Below are positions 17,142 to 25,096 of a stretch of DNA of 64,000 nt, piece after piece. This DNA comes from CAUZWH01 sp965224275. GTDB lineage: Bacteria; Pseudomonadota; Alphaproteobacteria; SHVV01. Each line of letters starts with the position of its first letter. Within the stretch, counting starts at the first letter, position 1. The DNA is taken from assembly GCA_965224275.1 (NCBI GenBank), contig CBDCYR010000015.1:248001-312000 (forward strand), given 5' to 3'. The notes beneath the pieces were generated by a model. The model saw only the letters and a program-made list of their open reading frames with translations, was not told the DNA's origin and ran no database searches. The position numbers and the translations under genes were made by a program.

Positions 17142-18578
17142 TCACGAAGGACTACCCGGAACTTGTTTGTCGTCGTGCGATTTTCGCTCGGCGCTGGCGG
17201 TTGGTTCTTCGGGCGGCGCTAACCGGGGCAGCGACACAATTTGACGAAGGCCTCCTTCGGGGCGGTTACTGAGGGTTATATCTCCGCCAAGTCCGCGTAC
17301 AACACTCCGCGCTACCGCCAATCCTAGGCCGGTTCCGCCCGACTCGCGGCTACGTGACCGGTCAACACGATAGAACGGTGTGAAAACCGCCTCGAGCTCG
17401 GACTCCGGTAAGCCCGGCCCATCGTCCTCTATCGTGACGAAGATTTGCCCGGAACCGGCATCGAACTCGGCATCGAACTCGGCATCGAGGCGGATTGCCG
17501 CATGACTGCCATAGGTGATGGCGTTGGCGATAAGATTAGTCAACGCTCGTTTGATGGCGACTCGCCGGCACAGCATCACAGCCGGTGCGACCTCGCCAAT
17601 GGTAACTGCGTCGCTAGCGAAATCGGCTCCGATCTCATGCAGCAGGTCGGAGATGTCGACCGTTTCGCTGGGTTCGCGCAGCGTTTCCATGCGGGCGAAG
17701 GAGATCGTTTCTGCGATCATGGTCTCCATCTCGTCGAGGTCACCGAGCATCTTGGCGCGTTGCTCATCGTCGGCAACAAACTCCGCGCGAAGCCGGAGCC
17801 GGGTGATCGGCGTCCGCAGATCGTGCGAGATCGCGGTCAGCATGTGGAGACGGTCTTCGACGAACCGGCGGATGCGGCGTCGCATGGTATTGAACGCGCG
17901 TGCGGCCTGGGCGATCTCGGTTGGGCCGCTTTCAGTGAGCGGAGGCGCGTCGATATTGGTGCCGAGTTGCGATGCCGCGGTCGCGAAGCGGCCAAGCGGC
18001 GCGGTGACACGCCGTGCTACCCATATCGCGAGAGCGACGACGCCGAGGCCAAGAACCAACAAGACCAGGACCGGCTCGACGAACAGCGCAGGGTCGTACC
18101 ACTCGCTATTCGCGCGCAGTCGCAGCCAGGTCGAATCAGGCAGCTTAACCCAGACGTAAAGCGGACCATGGCCCACCATCGACACGCTTTCGTTGTTGCC
18201 CAGCGCGTCGCTCTCATGGCCAATCAGGACGGGCCCGGCGCCGAGTTCGCGAAGTGCGCTGGCCAAGCGTTGCTGATGCCACATCGACCAAAGGTCGGGG
18301 TTGACGATCGGTGTGGTTTTGGGATCGTCAATCCAGGCGCCATCGAATCCGAGGTCCCCTACGCCATCAAGAATGTCTTGGCGTACCTCGGGCCGAGCGG
18401 CGCTAATGATCGCGGCGATGGTGTGGGCTCGCTCGACGAGGTGGGTCGAGCGGTGAGCTCGAGTGTCGTCGAGAAACACCAGCGACGAGATGACGGTGGC
18501 CAACGCCATGATCAACGCCAGTCCGCCGCCGAGAGCGAGGGTTGTTCGTTGGGCCATGCTATGCGGCAGCCAGCGCAT
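17142..18578 (-). CDS. Sensor histidine kinase, EnvZ-like
   Basis: A 478-residue inner-membrane kinase. Two membrane segments (about residues 12-36 and 168-188) enclose a periplasmic sensor region of roughly 130 residues; a HAMP linker (RRVTAPLGRFATAA) follows. The phosphoacceptor is His252 in AISHDLRTPITRLR; the ATP site shows the N box (LTNLIANAITYG), DDGPGLP and GGTGLGLAV. It starts at ATG 18578 inside the TGATG overlap with the response regulator gene, so the two are translationally coupled. A 12-bp tandem repeat inserts DAEFDAEFDAG in the ATPase domain. Ligand unknown; the layout resembles osmolarity or envelope-stress sensors. Confidence 0.93.
   Translation of the reverse strand: MRWLPHSMAQRTTLALGGGLALIMALATVISSLVFLDDTRAHRSTHLVERAHTIAAIISAARPEVRQDILDGVGDLGFDGAWIDDPKTTPIVNPDLWSMWHQQRLASALRELGAGPVLIGHESDALGNNESVSMVGHGPLYVWVKLPDSTWLRLRANSEWYDPALFVEPVLVLLVLGLGVVALAIWVARRVTAPLGRFATAASQLGTNIDAPPLTESGPTEIAQAARAFNTMRRRIRRFVEDRLHMLTAISHDLRTPITRLRLRAEFVADDEQRAKMLGDLDEMETMIAETISFARMETLREPSETVDISDLLHEIGADFASDAVTIGEVAPAVMLCRRVAIKRALTNLIANAITYGSHAAIRLDAEFDAEFDAGSGQIFVTIEDDGPGLPESELEAVFTPFYRVDRSRSRESGGTGLGLAVARSVVRGLGGDITLSNRPEGGLRQIVSLPRLAPPEEPTASAERKSHDDKQVPGSPS
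17457..17492. repeat. 12-bp tandem repeat in the kinase ATPase domain
   Basis: GGCATCGAACTC occurs at 17457-17468 and 17469-17480, with a diverged third copy at 17481-17492. It keeps the frame and encodes the repeated acidic DAEFDAEF stretch between two strands of the catalytic domain, a likely surface loop whose length could vary by slippage. Confidence 0.8.
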
Positions 18579-19294
18579 CAGCCGTGCTCCACGGCCGGGG
18601 TGAATATATAGCCGGCGTTGCGCACCGTTTTGATCAGTACCGGCTTGTCCGAGTCGGTTTCTATTTTACGCCGCAGGCGGCTCACGTGGACGTCGATGCT
18701 GCGGTCGAACGGACTGGTGTCTATCCCGCGCGCGAAATCGAGCAGTTGATCGCGCGACAGCACCCGCTGAGGATGTTCCGCGAAGACCCGCAACAGGTCG
18801 AACTCGCCGCTGGTCAGCGTCACCTCGGTGTCGTTAGCGGCTAGTAAGCGTCGCTGCCCGACGTCCAGGACCAAGCCGGCAAACCGGTAGGCCTCATTGG
18901 GTCCGGGTTGCTGCGGCTCGCGGTCGCGGGCACGGCGCAGAACCGCCTTGATCCGGGCCAGCAACTCCCGCGGATTAAACGGTTTCGGCAGGTAGTCGTC
19001 GGCGCCGACCTCGAGGCCAACGATCCGGTCGATGTCTTCGCCCATGGCCGTCAGCATGATAACGGGAATATCCGAATCGGCGCGCAGCCGGCGGCACAAT
19101 GCCAGACCGTCCTCTCCCGGAAGCATCAGGTCGAGTACAACCAAATCGATTGCCCGATTGGCTAGCTGTTTTCGCATCGCCTCACCGTCACCGGCGGTGG
19201 TGACGCGAAAGGCGTGTCGAGCAAGAAACCGCGCGAGCAGGTCGCAGATCTCGCGGTCATCGTCGACCACCAGGATATGGGGCGAGCCAGCCAT
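18578..19294 (-). CDS. OmpR-family response regulator
   Basis: A 238-residue DNA-binding response regulator. The receiver domain (about 1-120) has the acidic pocket DDD at 11-13, phosphorylated Asp55 in VVLDLMLPG, the Thr/Ala switch in MLTAMGE and Lys104 in YLPKPF. The C-terminal winged helix (about 140-235) has LTSGEFDLLRVFAEHP and the recognition-helix region RSIDVHVSRLRRKIE. ATG 19294 starts the receiver exactly; the frame stays open to 19483 but adds unlike sequence. First gene of the pair with the kinase at 17142. Confidence 0.94.
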   Translation of the reverse strand: MAGSPHILVVDDDREICDLLARFLARHAFRVTTAGDGEAMRKQLANRAIDLVVLDLMLPGEDGLALCRRLRADSDIPVIMLTAMGEDIDRIVGLEVGADDYLPKPFNPRELLARIKAVLRRARDREPQQPGPNEAYRFAGLVLDVGQRRLLAANDTEVTLTSGEFDLLRVFAEHPQRVLSRDQLLDFARGIDTSPFDRSIDVHVSRLRRKIETDSDKPVLIKTVRNAGYIFTPAVEHG

Positions 19295-19482
19295 CGCCGA
19301 ATTATAGGAACGGCACCCGCTCAACGGTTGCAGAATTTTGTAACCGAATGTTGCAAAAGCCGCTGCGCGCAACATTTCGTTACGAAATTGCCCGGCGACG
19401 CCGCATTTAGAAACATTTAGCTCGAACGTGAGAAACGTGGTCGGCTTACGACTCCTCCCCGGCTCAGTCGAGGAGGGGTACA

Positions 19483-20403
19483 ATGGCCGGTCAACTTGCG
19501 GTTCGCAGTCTTCCGACAGCTTCCATCGTTGTCGACTGCGACAACACCCTTGGACTACCGTTCAAGGACATCGACGATGGCCTGGCGTTGGCCCTGTTAC
19601 TGGGCGACCGCTCGGTCCATGTCGTCGCGGTAACGACAACGTTCGGCAATGGCAGCATCGATCAGGTTTGCCGCCAGACCGAACGCCTGCTACGTCGATT
19701 CCGCCGGCGTTGTCCGATCTACCGCGGGGCGGCCCGCGCCGGATGCGGCGTGACAGAAGCGGCCGCGTTTCTCGCCAAAACCGTTGCGGACCAACCGGGC
19801 GAAATAACGATCGTTGCGACGGGACCGCTCACGAATCTCGATGCGGCGTCGCAGATCGATCCGAGATTCTTCCACAACGTCAAGCGAATCGTGTGCATGG
19901 CCGGGTACAGCCAGCGCCTTACCGTCGGCTGGCGACAACTCCGCGAGCTAAACTTGGCGGCGGACCCGCGAGCGGCGCAGACGGTGCTCGACGCGCCCTG
20001 CCCGGTCGACCTGGTCGATGCGGATGTTTGCCGGCAGCTTCCGTTTACCGGATCCGACCTGGCCGCGATCCGGGCCGTCGACGGTCTCGACCGCGTGCTG
20101 TCTCTCAGCGTCGCATGCTGGGGGCTGGCGTTCCGTGCCTGGTGTGGGACCAGCTACTTCGTCGCGTGGGATTTGGTCGCAGCGGCATGCGCGGTGAGGC
20201 CGGACCTGTTCATCAGCCGCGCCGTCACGGTGAATACGCGCGGACCCGCGTTTCGCATGGGTCAGCTATCCGTGAAACGCAGCCGCGGTCATGAATCATC
20301 GGTGCGCTTATTGATTGGGATCGTCGATCCCAAGGCGGTGAGAAATCTGCTGCTCGTCGCGTTACGGCGCTTGTCTGCAATCCCCGCTCACCGGCGCGGC
20401 TGA
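19483..20403 (+). CDS. Inosine/uridine-preferring nucleoside hydrolase family protein
   Basis: A 306-residue member of the IUNH family, which hydrolyses the N-glycosidic bond of nucleosides using calcium. The aspartate cluster is in an extended form, VVDCDNTLGLPFKDIDDGLA (D18, D20, D29, D31, D32), instead of the compact DTDxGxDD; such an insertion also occurs in a recognised subgroup. Later motifs are VTTTFGN, IVATGPLTN, NLAADPRAAQ and a C-terminal VNTRGPAF. GGAGGGG lies 5 nt before ATG 19483. It is divergent from the response regulator. The family fits the nucleoside import operon at 28.8-42.6 kb. Confidence 0.85.
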   Translation: MAGQLAVRSLPTASIVVDCDNTLGLPFKDIDDGLALALLLGDRSVHVVAVTTTFGNGSIDQVCRQTERLLRRFRRRCPIYRGAARAGCGVTEAAAFLAKTVADQPGEITIVATGPLTNLDAASQIDPRFFHNVKRIVCMAGYSQRLTVGWRQLRELNLAADPRAAQTVLDAPCPVDLVDADVCRQLPFTGSDLAAIRAVDGLDRVLSLSVACWGLAFRAWCGTSYFVAWDLVAAACAVRPDLFISRAVTVNTRGPAFRMGQLSVKRSRGHESSVRLLIGIVDPKAVRNLLLVALRRLSAIPAHRRG

Positions 20404-20430
20404 CCCGAGCCACGTTGCTGAAGGTTCCAT

Positions 20431-20898
20431 ATGGCTAAGACATCAGATTGTCCTAATGTTCTCATGATCCCGCCGATGATCGTGGTCGGGTTTCTAGTGC
20501 TTGGGTACCTGCTCGACCTCGCGCTCCCTGCGGCGTTCTTGTCGAACGGCCTACAGTACGCGATCGGTGCCGTCGCCTTCGTTCTCGGCGCGATTCCTTC
20601 CGTGCTCGCGGTGACGGAGTTCCGTCGTGCCAAAACCAGCTTCGACGTACGCAAGCCAGCGACCACTCTAGTGCGGGGCGGCCCGTTTCGGTATTCGCGC
20701 AATCCCGGCTATGTCGGGCTGATCCTCGCGCATGTTGCGATCGCGTTCATCGTCGATAGCGTCTGGATGATGCTAATGGCGATACCAGCGTTCGTTGCAT
20801 TGCATATCGGAGTGGTAGTGCGTGAGGAGCAATATCTTGAACGGACGTTCGGCGTCGCTTACCGCGAATTTAAAGCCGCGGTTCCACGCTGGATTTAG
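20431..20898 (+). CDS. Isoprenylcysteine carboxyl methyltransferase-like membrane protein
   Basis: A 155-residue integral membrane protein of the ICMT/phospholipid-methyltransferase family. Four hydrophobic segments are visible; the SAM-binding signature is in LVRGGPFRYSRNPGYVGLIL, followed by VVREEQYLERTFGVAYREFKA, the conserved cytosolic C-terminus. Such bacterial proteins methylate unknown, often lipid-like, substrates in the inner membrane. It follows the nucleoside hydrolase by 27 bp on the same strand and may be cotranscribed, although no functional link is evident. Confidence 0.85.
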   Translation: MAKTSDCPNVLMIPPMIVVGFLVLGYLLDLALPAAFLSNGLQYAIGAVAFVLGAIPSVLAVTEFRRAKTSFDVRKPATTLVRGGPFRYSRNPGYVGLILAHVAIAFIVDSVWMMLMAIPAFVALHIGVVVREEQYLERTFGVAYREFKAAVPRWI

Positions 20899-21132
20899 CC
20901 TGCGATCGGTTCGCGTCGATTGGGCGGCACTGTGAACCTTCTCATGAGCGAAATATTAGCCCATCCGATTCCGCTGGCGAATGGATAAGCGGTCCACAGG
21001 AATAAACACATCGTTCGAACGCGCGGCTCCGCACCCCTCCCCCCGTAAACTGGCCATGCCTATCGTGTTGGAGCGAAACGGCATAACGCCCCCAGCCGCG
21101 CCGCTGCGGGGCAGCTCGGCGAATTGAAAATC

Positions 21133-22428
21133 CTACGAAACTACTTCTTCAGAGATAGCTCGCAAACGCCGCACAAAAGCGAATTGAGCAACGGCCGCTA
21201 TCAAAGACAGGGAGAACACGGCTGCCGGATTGGTCGCTGCGACGAGTACACCGCCAAGGAAAGGCAACAGAAACGCCGGGGCAGTCAGTGCGTTGAAGTA
21301 ACCGCTATACGATGGACGTCGATCCTCGGGCGAGATTTCCATCAAGAAGCCGATCACCGCGATGGTTAGCCCGTTAGCGAGCGCACCCAGAATGAAAAAC
21401 ACGACGACAAAAGCGATTAATAGCTCGTTCGCCGACAGAGCGTCGGTGAGCGCCATGAGCAGAATCAGAGCCGGCGGCAGGACGCGGCCCAGAGCGATGG
21501 CTTGAAGCAGGCTACCTTTGCCGAGGTGGTCACCCCACCAACCCCAAAGCGCATTCGAGATCAACGCCCCAGCCGTCTGCGCGCCGAGTAGGTAGGCAAT
21601 CTTCTGAAAATCGAAACCGCTCGCACTCGCCTGTACCACGTAAAAGGGCATTGCCATCAGCACTGCACCGCCACACCATTGTGCGAAAACGAACAAGCGA
21701 AACCGGTTATCTCCGTTGAACACACCGATCCCCTCGCGGAGGTAGGTAGCAAACGACGTTCGCGGCTTGCCTGTTGCTGATTTCGCCGGCTCACCCATCG
21801 ACACAAATACGGTGGACGACAGGAACATCAGGCCGGCCGCCATGCCGATGATTGCGGCGTACGATACGGGAAACGGCATTCGGCCAACAAAAGTGTCGGC
21901 GATCGCAGCCACGCCAAGCGCCAGCAAACCGCCACCAAAGAAACGAACCGACAAAAGGCGGCTTCTCCTCGACGAGACCACCGATCGCGCGACGATGTCG
22001 TTGTAGGGAACCGCGACGACCCCGCTAACGAACGAATACGCGGTCCACAGGAGCAAAACCGCAATCGTCAGGGCAACCGCAGGAAAACCCGATCCTAGGA
22101 AAAGCGCGAGCGCGAGAAGGACCATGCACGACGCTCGGCCGAAGCCACCGATCACATAGTAACGCATGCTCGAAGCACGCTTTTCGGCAAGAAAGCCGAC
22201 GATCAATTGGGGGAACAACCAGCTGAACCGCAGGATCGCCGTCACCGCGCCGACTGCCAGCGAGCTCCCGGTAAGTTGGAAGACGAGAGCCGCCATGATG
22301 GTGCTGGAATCGACAGCCGCCGAACCGCCCTGAAACGTGATCCCAGCAACGGCGATGCCGGCAAACCGACGGCGCCGCTCCCGCTCGGACGCGCTTTGGT
22401 CCTTTCGGCTGTCAGCCTTGGCGATCAA
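21133..22428 (-). CDS. Major facilitator superfamily transporter
   Basis: A 431-residue MFS permease with about 12 hydrophobic segments and a charged N-terminal tail (SERERRRRFAG). Typical loop motifs are visible (GFLAEKRASSMRYYVIGGFGR after TM2, GWWGDHLGKGSLLQ in the second half, EISPEDRRPSYSGYFNA near TM10). Its start, TTG 22428, overlaps the stop of the upstream remnant in TTGA, so translation was once coupled to that gene. Substrate unknown; the layout suggests a secondary exporter. Confidence 0.85.
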   Translation of the reverse strand: MIAKADSRKDQSASERERRRRFAGIAVAGITFQGGSAAVDSSTIMAALVFQLTGSSLAVGAVTAILRFSWLFPQLIVGFLAEKRASSMRYYVIGGFGRASCMVLLALALFLGSGFPAVALTIAVLLLWTAYSFVSGVVAVPYNDIVARSVVSSRRSRLLSVRFFGGGLLALGVAAIADTFVGRMPFPVSYAAIIGMAAGLMFLSSTVFVSMGEPAKSATGKPRTSFATYLREGIGVFNGDNRFRLFVFAQWCGGAVLMAMPFYVVQASASGFDFQKIAYLLGAQTAGALISNALWGWWGDHLGKGSLLQAIALGRVLPPALILLMALTDALSANELLIAFVVVFFILGALANGLTIAVIGFLMEISPEDRRPSYSGYFNALTAPAFLLPFLGGVLVAATNPAAVFSLSLIAAVAQFAFVRRLRAISEEVVS

Positions 22429-22711
22429 ATAACAGCCCAGTCTGCGGGATCGACAAATAGATCAAACCACATCGACCAAACTCCGAGGACGATAAACACC
22501 GCCCCTAATATCCACCCGGTTCGCGGACTGTCGCTGCAGATCTTTTGAATAAGGGTTGCCAATCTCGGTTGAACAACAAGCAGCACGAGCAGGACTGACA
22601 AAGAAAGGCCAAACAAAGCCATCGCCACGCACCAACCGTACAAGGTTCGATGAAACCGAGAAGGCCCAGGCCAACCGGAAGCAACATCAATGTGTAAAGA
22701 CTAACTTCCAT
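22425..22711 (-). pseudogene. CcdA-like cytochrome c biogenesis membrane protein, internal deletion
   Basis: From ATG 22711 the minus strand reads MEVSLYTLMLLPVGLGLLGF then IEPCTVG, the N-terminal membrane helix and EPC motif of CcdA/DsbD-type thiol-disulfide transporters. Directly after, in another frame, it continues as GWCVAMALFGLSLSVLLVLL and ends RTGWILGAVFIVLGVWSMWF and VDPADWAVI, the C-terminal helices of the same family. The total left is under 100 codons versus roughly 200 or more expected, so the middle (including the second cysteine helix) is gone and the frame broken near 22640. A short open frame 22425-22643 could still make a small membrane protein, but I read the locus as decayed. 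Confidence 0.6.
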
Positions 22712-22820
22712 CTATGTTGCGTCGTGGGTTGTTCGATCCCTTCTGTAACATAGAGTTGTTGCGGACCAACCCGTTATCACGTTTCGAACGTCTCGAAACC
22801 GTGATTAAGTGTTCGAGAAA

Positions 22821-23252
22821 ATGAGGATGACCCAACCAGAGATCGCGAAGTCGGGAACGCCTCGAAACGGGCCCACGCGCATTGCTCTGCGGTTGATCGT
22901 AGTGATGGCGATTGCAGCCGGGGCGTCAGCCGCCCAAGGCCAGGATAAGCAGATCATCGTCCCGCCGCTGTCGGGTGACCTGCTCGCAGGGCAGAAAGTC
23001 TTTGGGCGTTACTGCCAAAGTTGCCACGGCCTTAACGCGAGCGGTACCGACAAGGGTCCAACGCTCCTACATCGTGTGTACCACCCCGGACACCACAATG
23101 ACGCGAGTATCTATGTCGCGGTTCGTCGGGGTTCGCGGCAACACCACTGGCGCTTCGGCAGCATGAAGCCGGTAGACGGCATCAGCGACGCCGAGATCGC
23201 CCAAGTCATCGCCTACATACGGGCGATGCAGAAGGCGAACGGATTGTTCTGA
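22821..23252 (+). CDS. Exported c-type cytochrome, single haem
   Basis: A 143-residue class I cytochrome c. A signal/anchor segment (IALRLIVVMAIAAGASAAQG, residues 21-40) precedes the haem site CQSCH (C65, C68, H69); Met115 in GSMKPVDG is the likely sixth ligand. It should sit in the periplasm and carry electrons for a dehydrogenase or terminal oxidase. ATG 22821 is my start, with GAGAAA just before it; GTG 22809 and ATG 22827 are alternatives. It faces the decayed CcdA-like gene, which belongs to the same cytochrome c maturation theme. Confidence 0.85.
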   Translation: MRMTQPEIAKSGTPRNGPTRIALRLIVVMAIAAGASAAQGQDKQIIVPPLSGDLLAGQKVFGRYCQSCHGLNASGTDKGPTLLHRVYHPGHHNDASIYVAVRRGSRQHHWRFGSMKPVDGISDAEIAQVIAYIRAMQKANGLF

Positions 23253-23367
23253 AGACCGAATTGATCAGCCTACTAACGCAGCTAATCGACGTCGTTGCCA
23301 TGTCTCGATTTGGCTGGCTATAACCGCCCGATTGGCCGTCGCTCTACGCCGACAAGCACCATTCGCT

Positions 23368-23886
23368 TCAACCCTTGCCCGGGTGAAGGGTGCCGCAACT
23401 TGGGCAGGTGCGGGCTTCTTCGCTGGCGTAGAACGCCTCAAACAGCGGTGGCAAGTCGCGAACGATGCTGACCAGCTGTACTTCAGCCCGGTGCACGAGA
23501 CCTTGGCAGGATTCGCAAAACCACTCGAACCCATCCTTCTCGCCCTCTAGCCGACGTTGCTCGATCACGAATCCGAGGCTGTCTGGTTCACGCTGTGGCG
23601 AATGACGCACGTGCGGCGGCAACAAAAAGATCGCGCCCTCGTCCAAGGCCACGTCGTAAGGACCATCGGCCTCCATGATCTTCAAAGTCGCGTTGCCCTG
23701 GAACTGGTAGAAAAACTCCTCGCGCGGGTCATCGTGATAGTCGGTGCGAACGTTTGGGCCACCGACCACCGTAACGATGAAATCTGCATCTTCCCAAATC
23801 TGCGCGTTACCGACCGGCGGTTTGAGCAGATGACGATGCTCGTTGAGCCATTGATCGAAGTTGAACGCGGCAAGTTTAGGCATCAT
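23368..23886 (-). CDS. nbaC: 3-hydroxyanthranilate 3,4-dioxygenase
   Basis: A 172-residue cupin dioxygenase that opens the ring of 3-hydroxyanthranilate to 2-amino-3-carboxymuconate semialdehyde. Substrate arginine R47 and iron ligands H51, E57 and H95 lie in VRTDYHDDPREEFFYQF and PPHVRHSP. The C-terminus has the second, rubredoxin-like iron site found in bacterial enzymes: C124 and C127 (CESC), C161 and C164 (CPSC). Length is normal. The next enzyme of the pathway, ACMSD, may be the gene at 14500, and lower-pathway FAH-type genes lie at 11935-13496. Paired on the minus strand with the oxidoreductase at 23969. Confidence 0.93.
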   Translation of the reverse strand: MMPKLAAFNFDQWLNEHRHLLKPPVGNAQIWEDADFIVTVVGGPNVRTDYHDDPREEFFYQFQGNATLKIMEADGPYDVALDEGAIFLLPPHVRHSPQREPDSLGFVIEQRRLEGEKDGFEWFCESCQGLVHRAEVQLVSIVRDLPPLFEAFYASEEARTCPSCGTLHPGKG

Positions 23887-23915
23887 TTAGTCCAACGTTA
23901 GGAGGGTGCACGAAA

Positions 23916-23960
23916 TCTTGGCGCGAACTCTTGGCACGAACTCTTGGCACGAACTTTTGG
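23916..23960. repeat. 13-bp tandem repeat between two genes
   Basis: TCTTGGCGCGAAC then two copies of TCTTGGCACGAAC (23916-23954) and a partial fourth. It fills the gap between the oxidoreductase stop and the dioxygenase start. A similar triplicated short repeat occurs at 8804. Confidence 0.75.
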
Positions 23961-23968
23961 CCTCAGAG

Positions 23969-24958
23969 TCACACCGAGACGTTTTCAAAATTGCCACTAT
24001 TGGCGGCTGATCGCATCATCGCTTCCATCACCGCGATGTTGTGGATGGCTTCGGCGGGGGTGACGGGAAACGGCGTGCCCATCTCGCAAGCGTCGATGAA
24101 CGCGGCCAGCTCATCGACCAACGTGTCGTTGGCATCGGTCGGGCGCTCGCTCGGCCGCTCCCCTGTGCCGGCCGCGTGCCAGATCAGCTGCGTGAAATCG
24201 TCGCGCGCCTCGAGATTTCCTGCCGTGCCTTGGAGACGAAAAGCCGACGTCATCGGGCAGGCGAAATTGGTCCCGAGCGTGCCGCTAACGCCGCATTCGA
24301 AGTCGAGCAGCGCGGCGGTGGTGTCGTCGATATCGACCGGCAGTGCGCGGTGTTTGGCTAAACAGGCAACCCGGCTGATGGGGCCCAGCAGCCAGCCCAT
24401 AGTGTCGATCATGTGCAGCCCGAGCGATAGCAGGGCGCCGCCAGGTGCTTCGCTGCGCTGCGCCCGCCACTGGTCGGGCACATAGTCCATCGCGCTGTTG
24501 GTTGAAAAGTTGGCTTCGACGTGGAGCACGGTGCCGAATTCATCGCCGTCGAGCATCTTCTTGATCGTGCGCGCACCGCCGCTGAACCGCCGATTGTGGC
24601 CGACCGCCAGCACCACGCCGGCATCCACACAGGCTTGTGCCGCCGCCCTGCCGCTGGCGGCTGTCAACGTGAATGGCTTTTCAACGAACACATGCCGCCC
24701 GGCCGCAGCCGCCGCGCTCACTTGCTCGGCGTGTTGCGAGTGTGGTGTCGCCAAAATAACTGCGTCCAGTCCGGGCAGCGCCAAGACGCTTTTAAAGTCT
24801 TTGCAAGCCTGGCCGCCAAACCGGCCCGCGAACACCGCCGCATCGGCCGGTTCACGTGATGCGCAGGCGGCGATTTCGACGCGCTGGGGTAGCTTCTGCA
24901 TCGCTTCGGCGAGCTCGGTCCCCCACCAGCCCAATCCGATAATCCCGACCTTCAGCAT
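23969..24958 (-). CDS. Gfo/Idh/MocA-family NAD(P)-dependent oxidoreductase
   Basis: A 329-residue two-domain dehydrogenase. The Rossmann domain starts MLKVGIIGLGWWGTELAEAM; the family's active-site motif is VFVEKPFTLT (EKP lysine), followed by VGHNRRFSGG and the substrate-binding region GGALLSLGLHMIDTMGWL. Such enzymes oxidise sugars, inositols, trans-dihydrodiols or similar. It lies just upstream of the 3-hydroxyanthranilate dioxygenase gene on the same strand, so it may belong to that catabolic unit; a sugar substrate is equally possible. Confidence 0.88.
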   Translation of the reverse strand: MLKVGIIGLGWWGTELAEAMQKLPQRVEIAACASREPADAAVFAGRFGGQACKDFKSVLALPGLDAVILATPHSQHAEQVSAAAAAGRHVFVEKPFTLTAASGRAAAQACVDAGVVLAVGHNRRFSGGARTIKKMLDGDEFGTVLHVEANFSTNSAMDYVPDQWRAQRSEAPGGALLSLGLHMIDTMGWLLGPISRVACLAKHRALPVDIDDTTAALLDFECGVSGTLGTNFACPMTSAFRLQGTAGNLEARDDFTQLIWHAAGTGERPSERPTDANDTLVDELAAFIDACEMGTPFPVTPAEAIHNIAVMEAMMRSAANSGNFENVSV

Positions 24959-25096
24959 ACCTCGTCCATCCTCGCGTTCGACCGATCGGTCCGTGCCCTT
25001 TGCAAAATCCGCGCGAAATCCTATACCACTCGCGGCAGCCTCGCGCCGCTCGAGTTCACAAACCTCAGTTCATCCTAAAACGCGATTTCATCTCCA

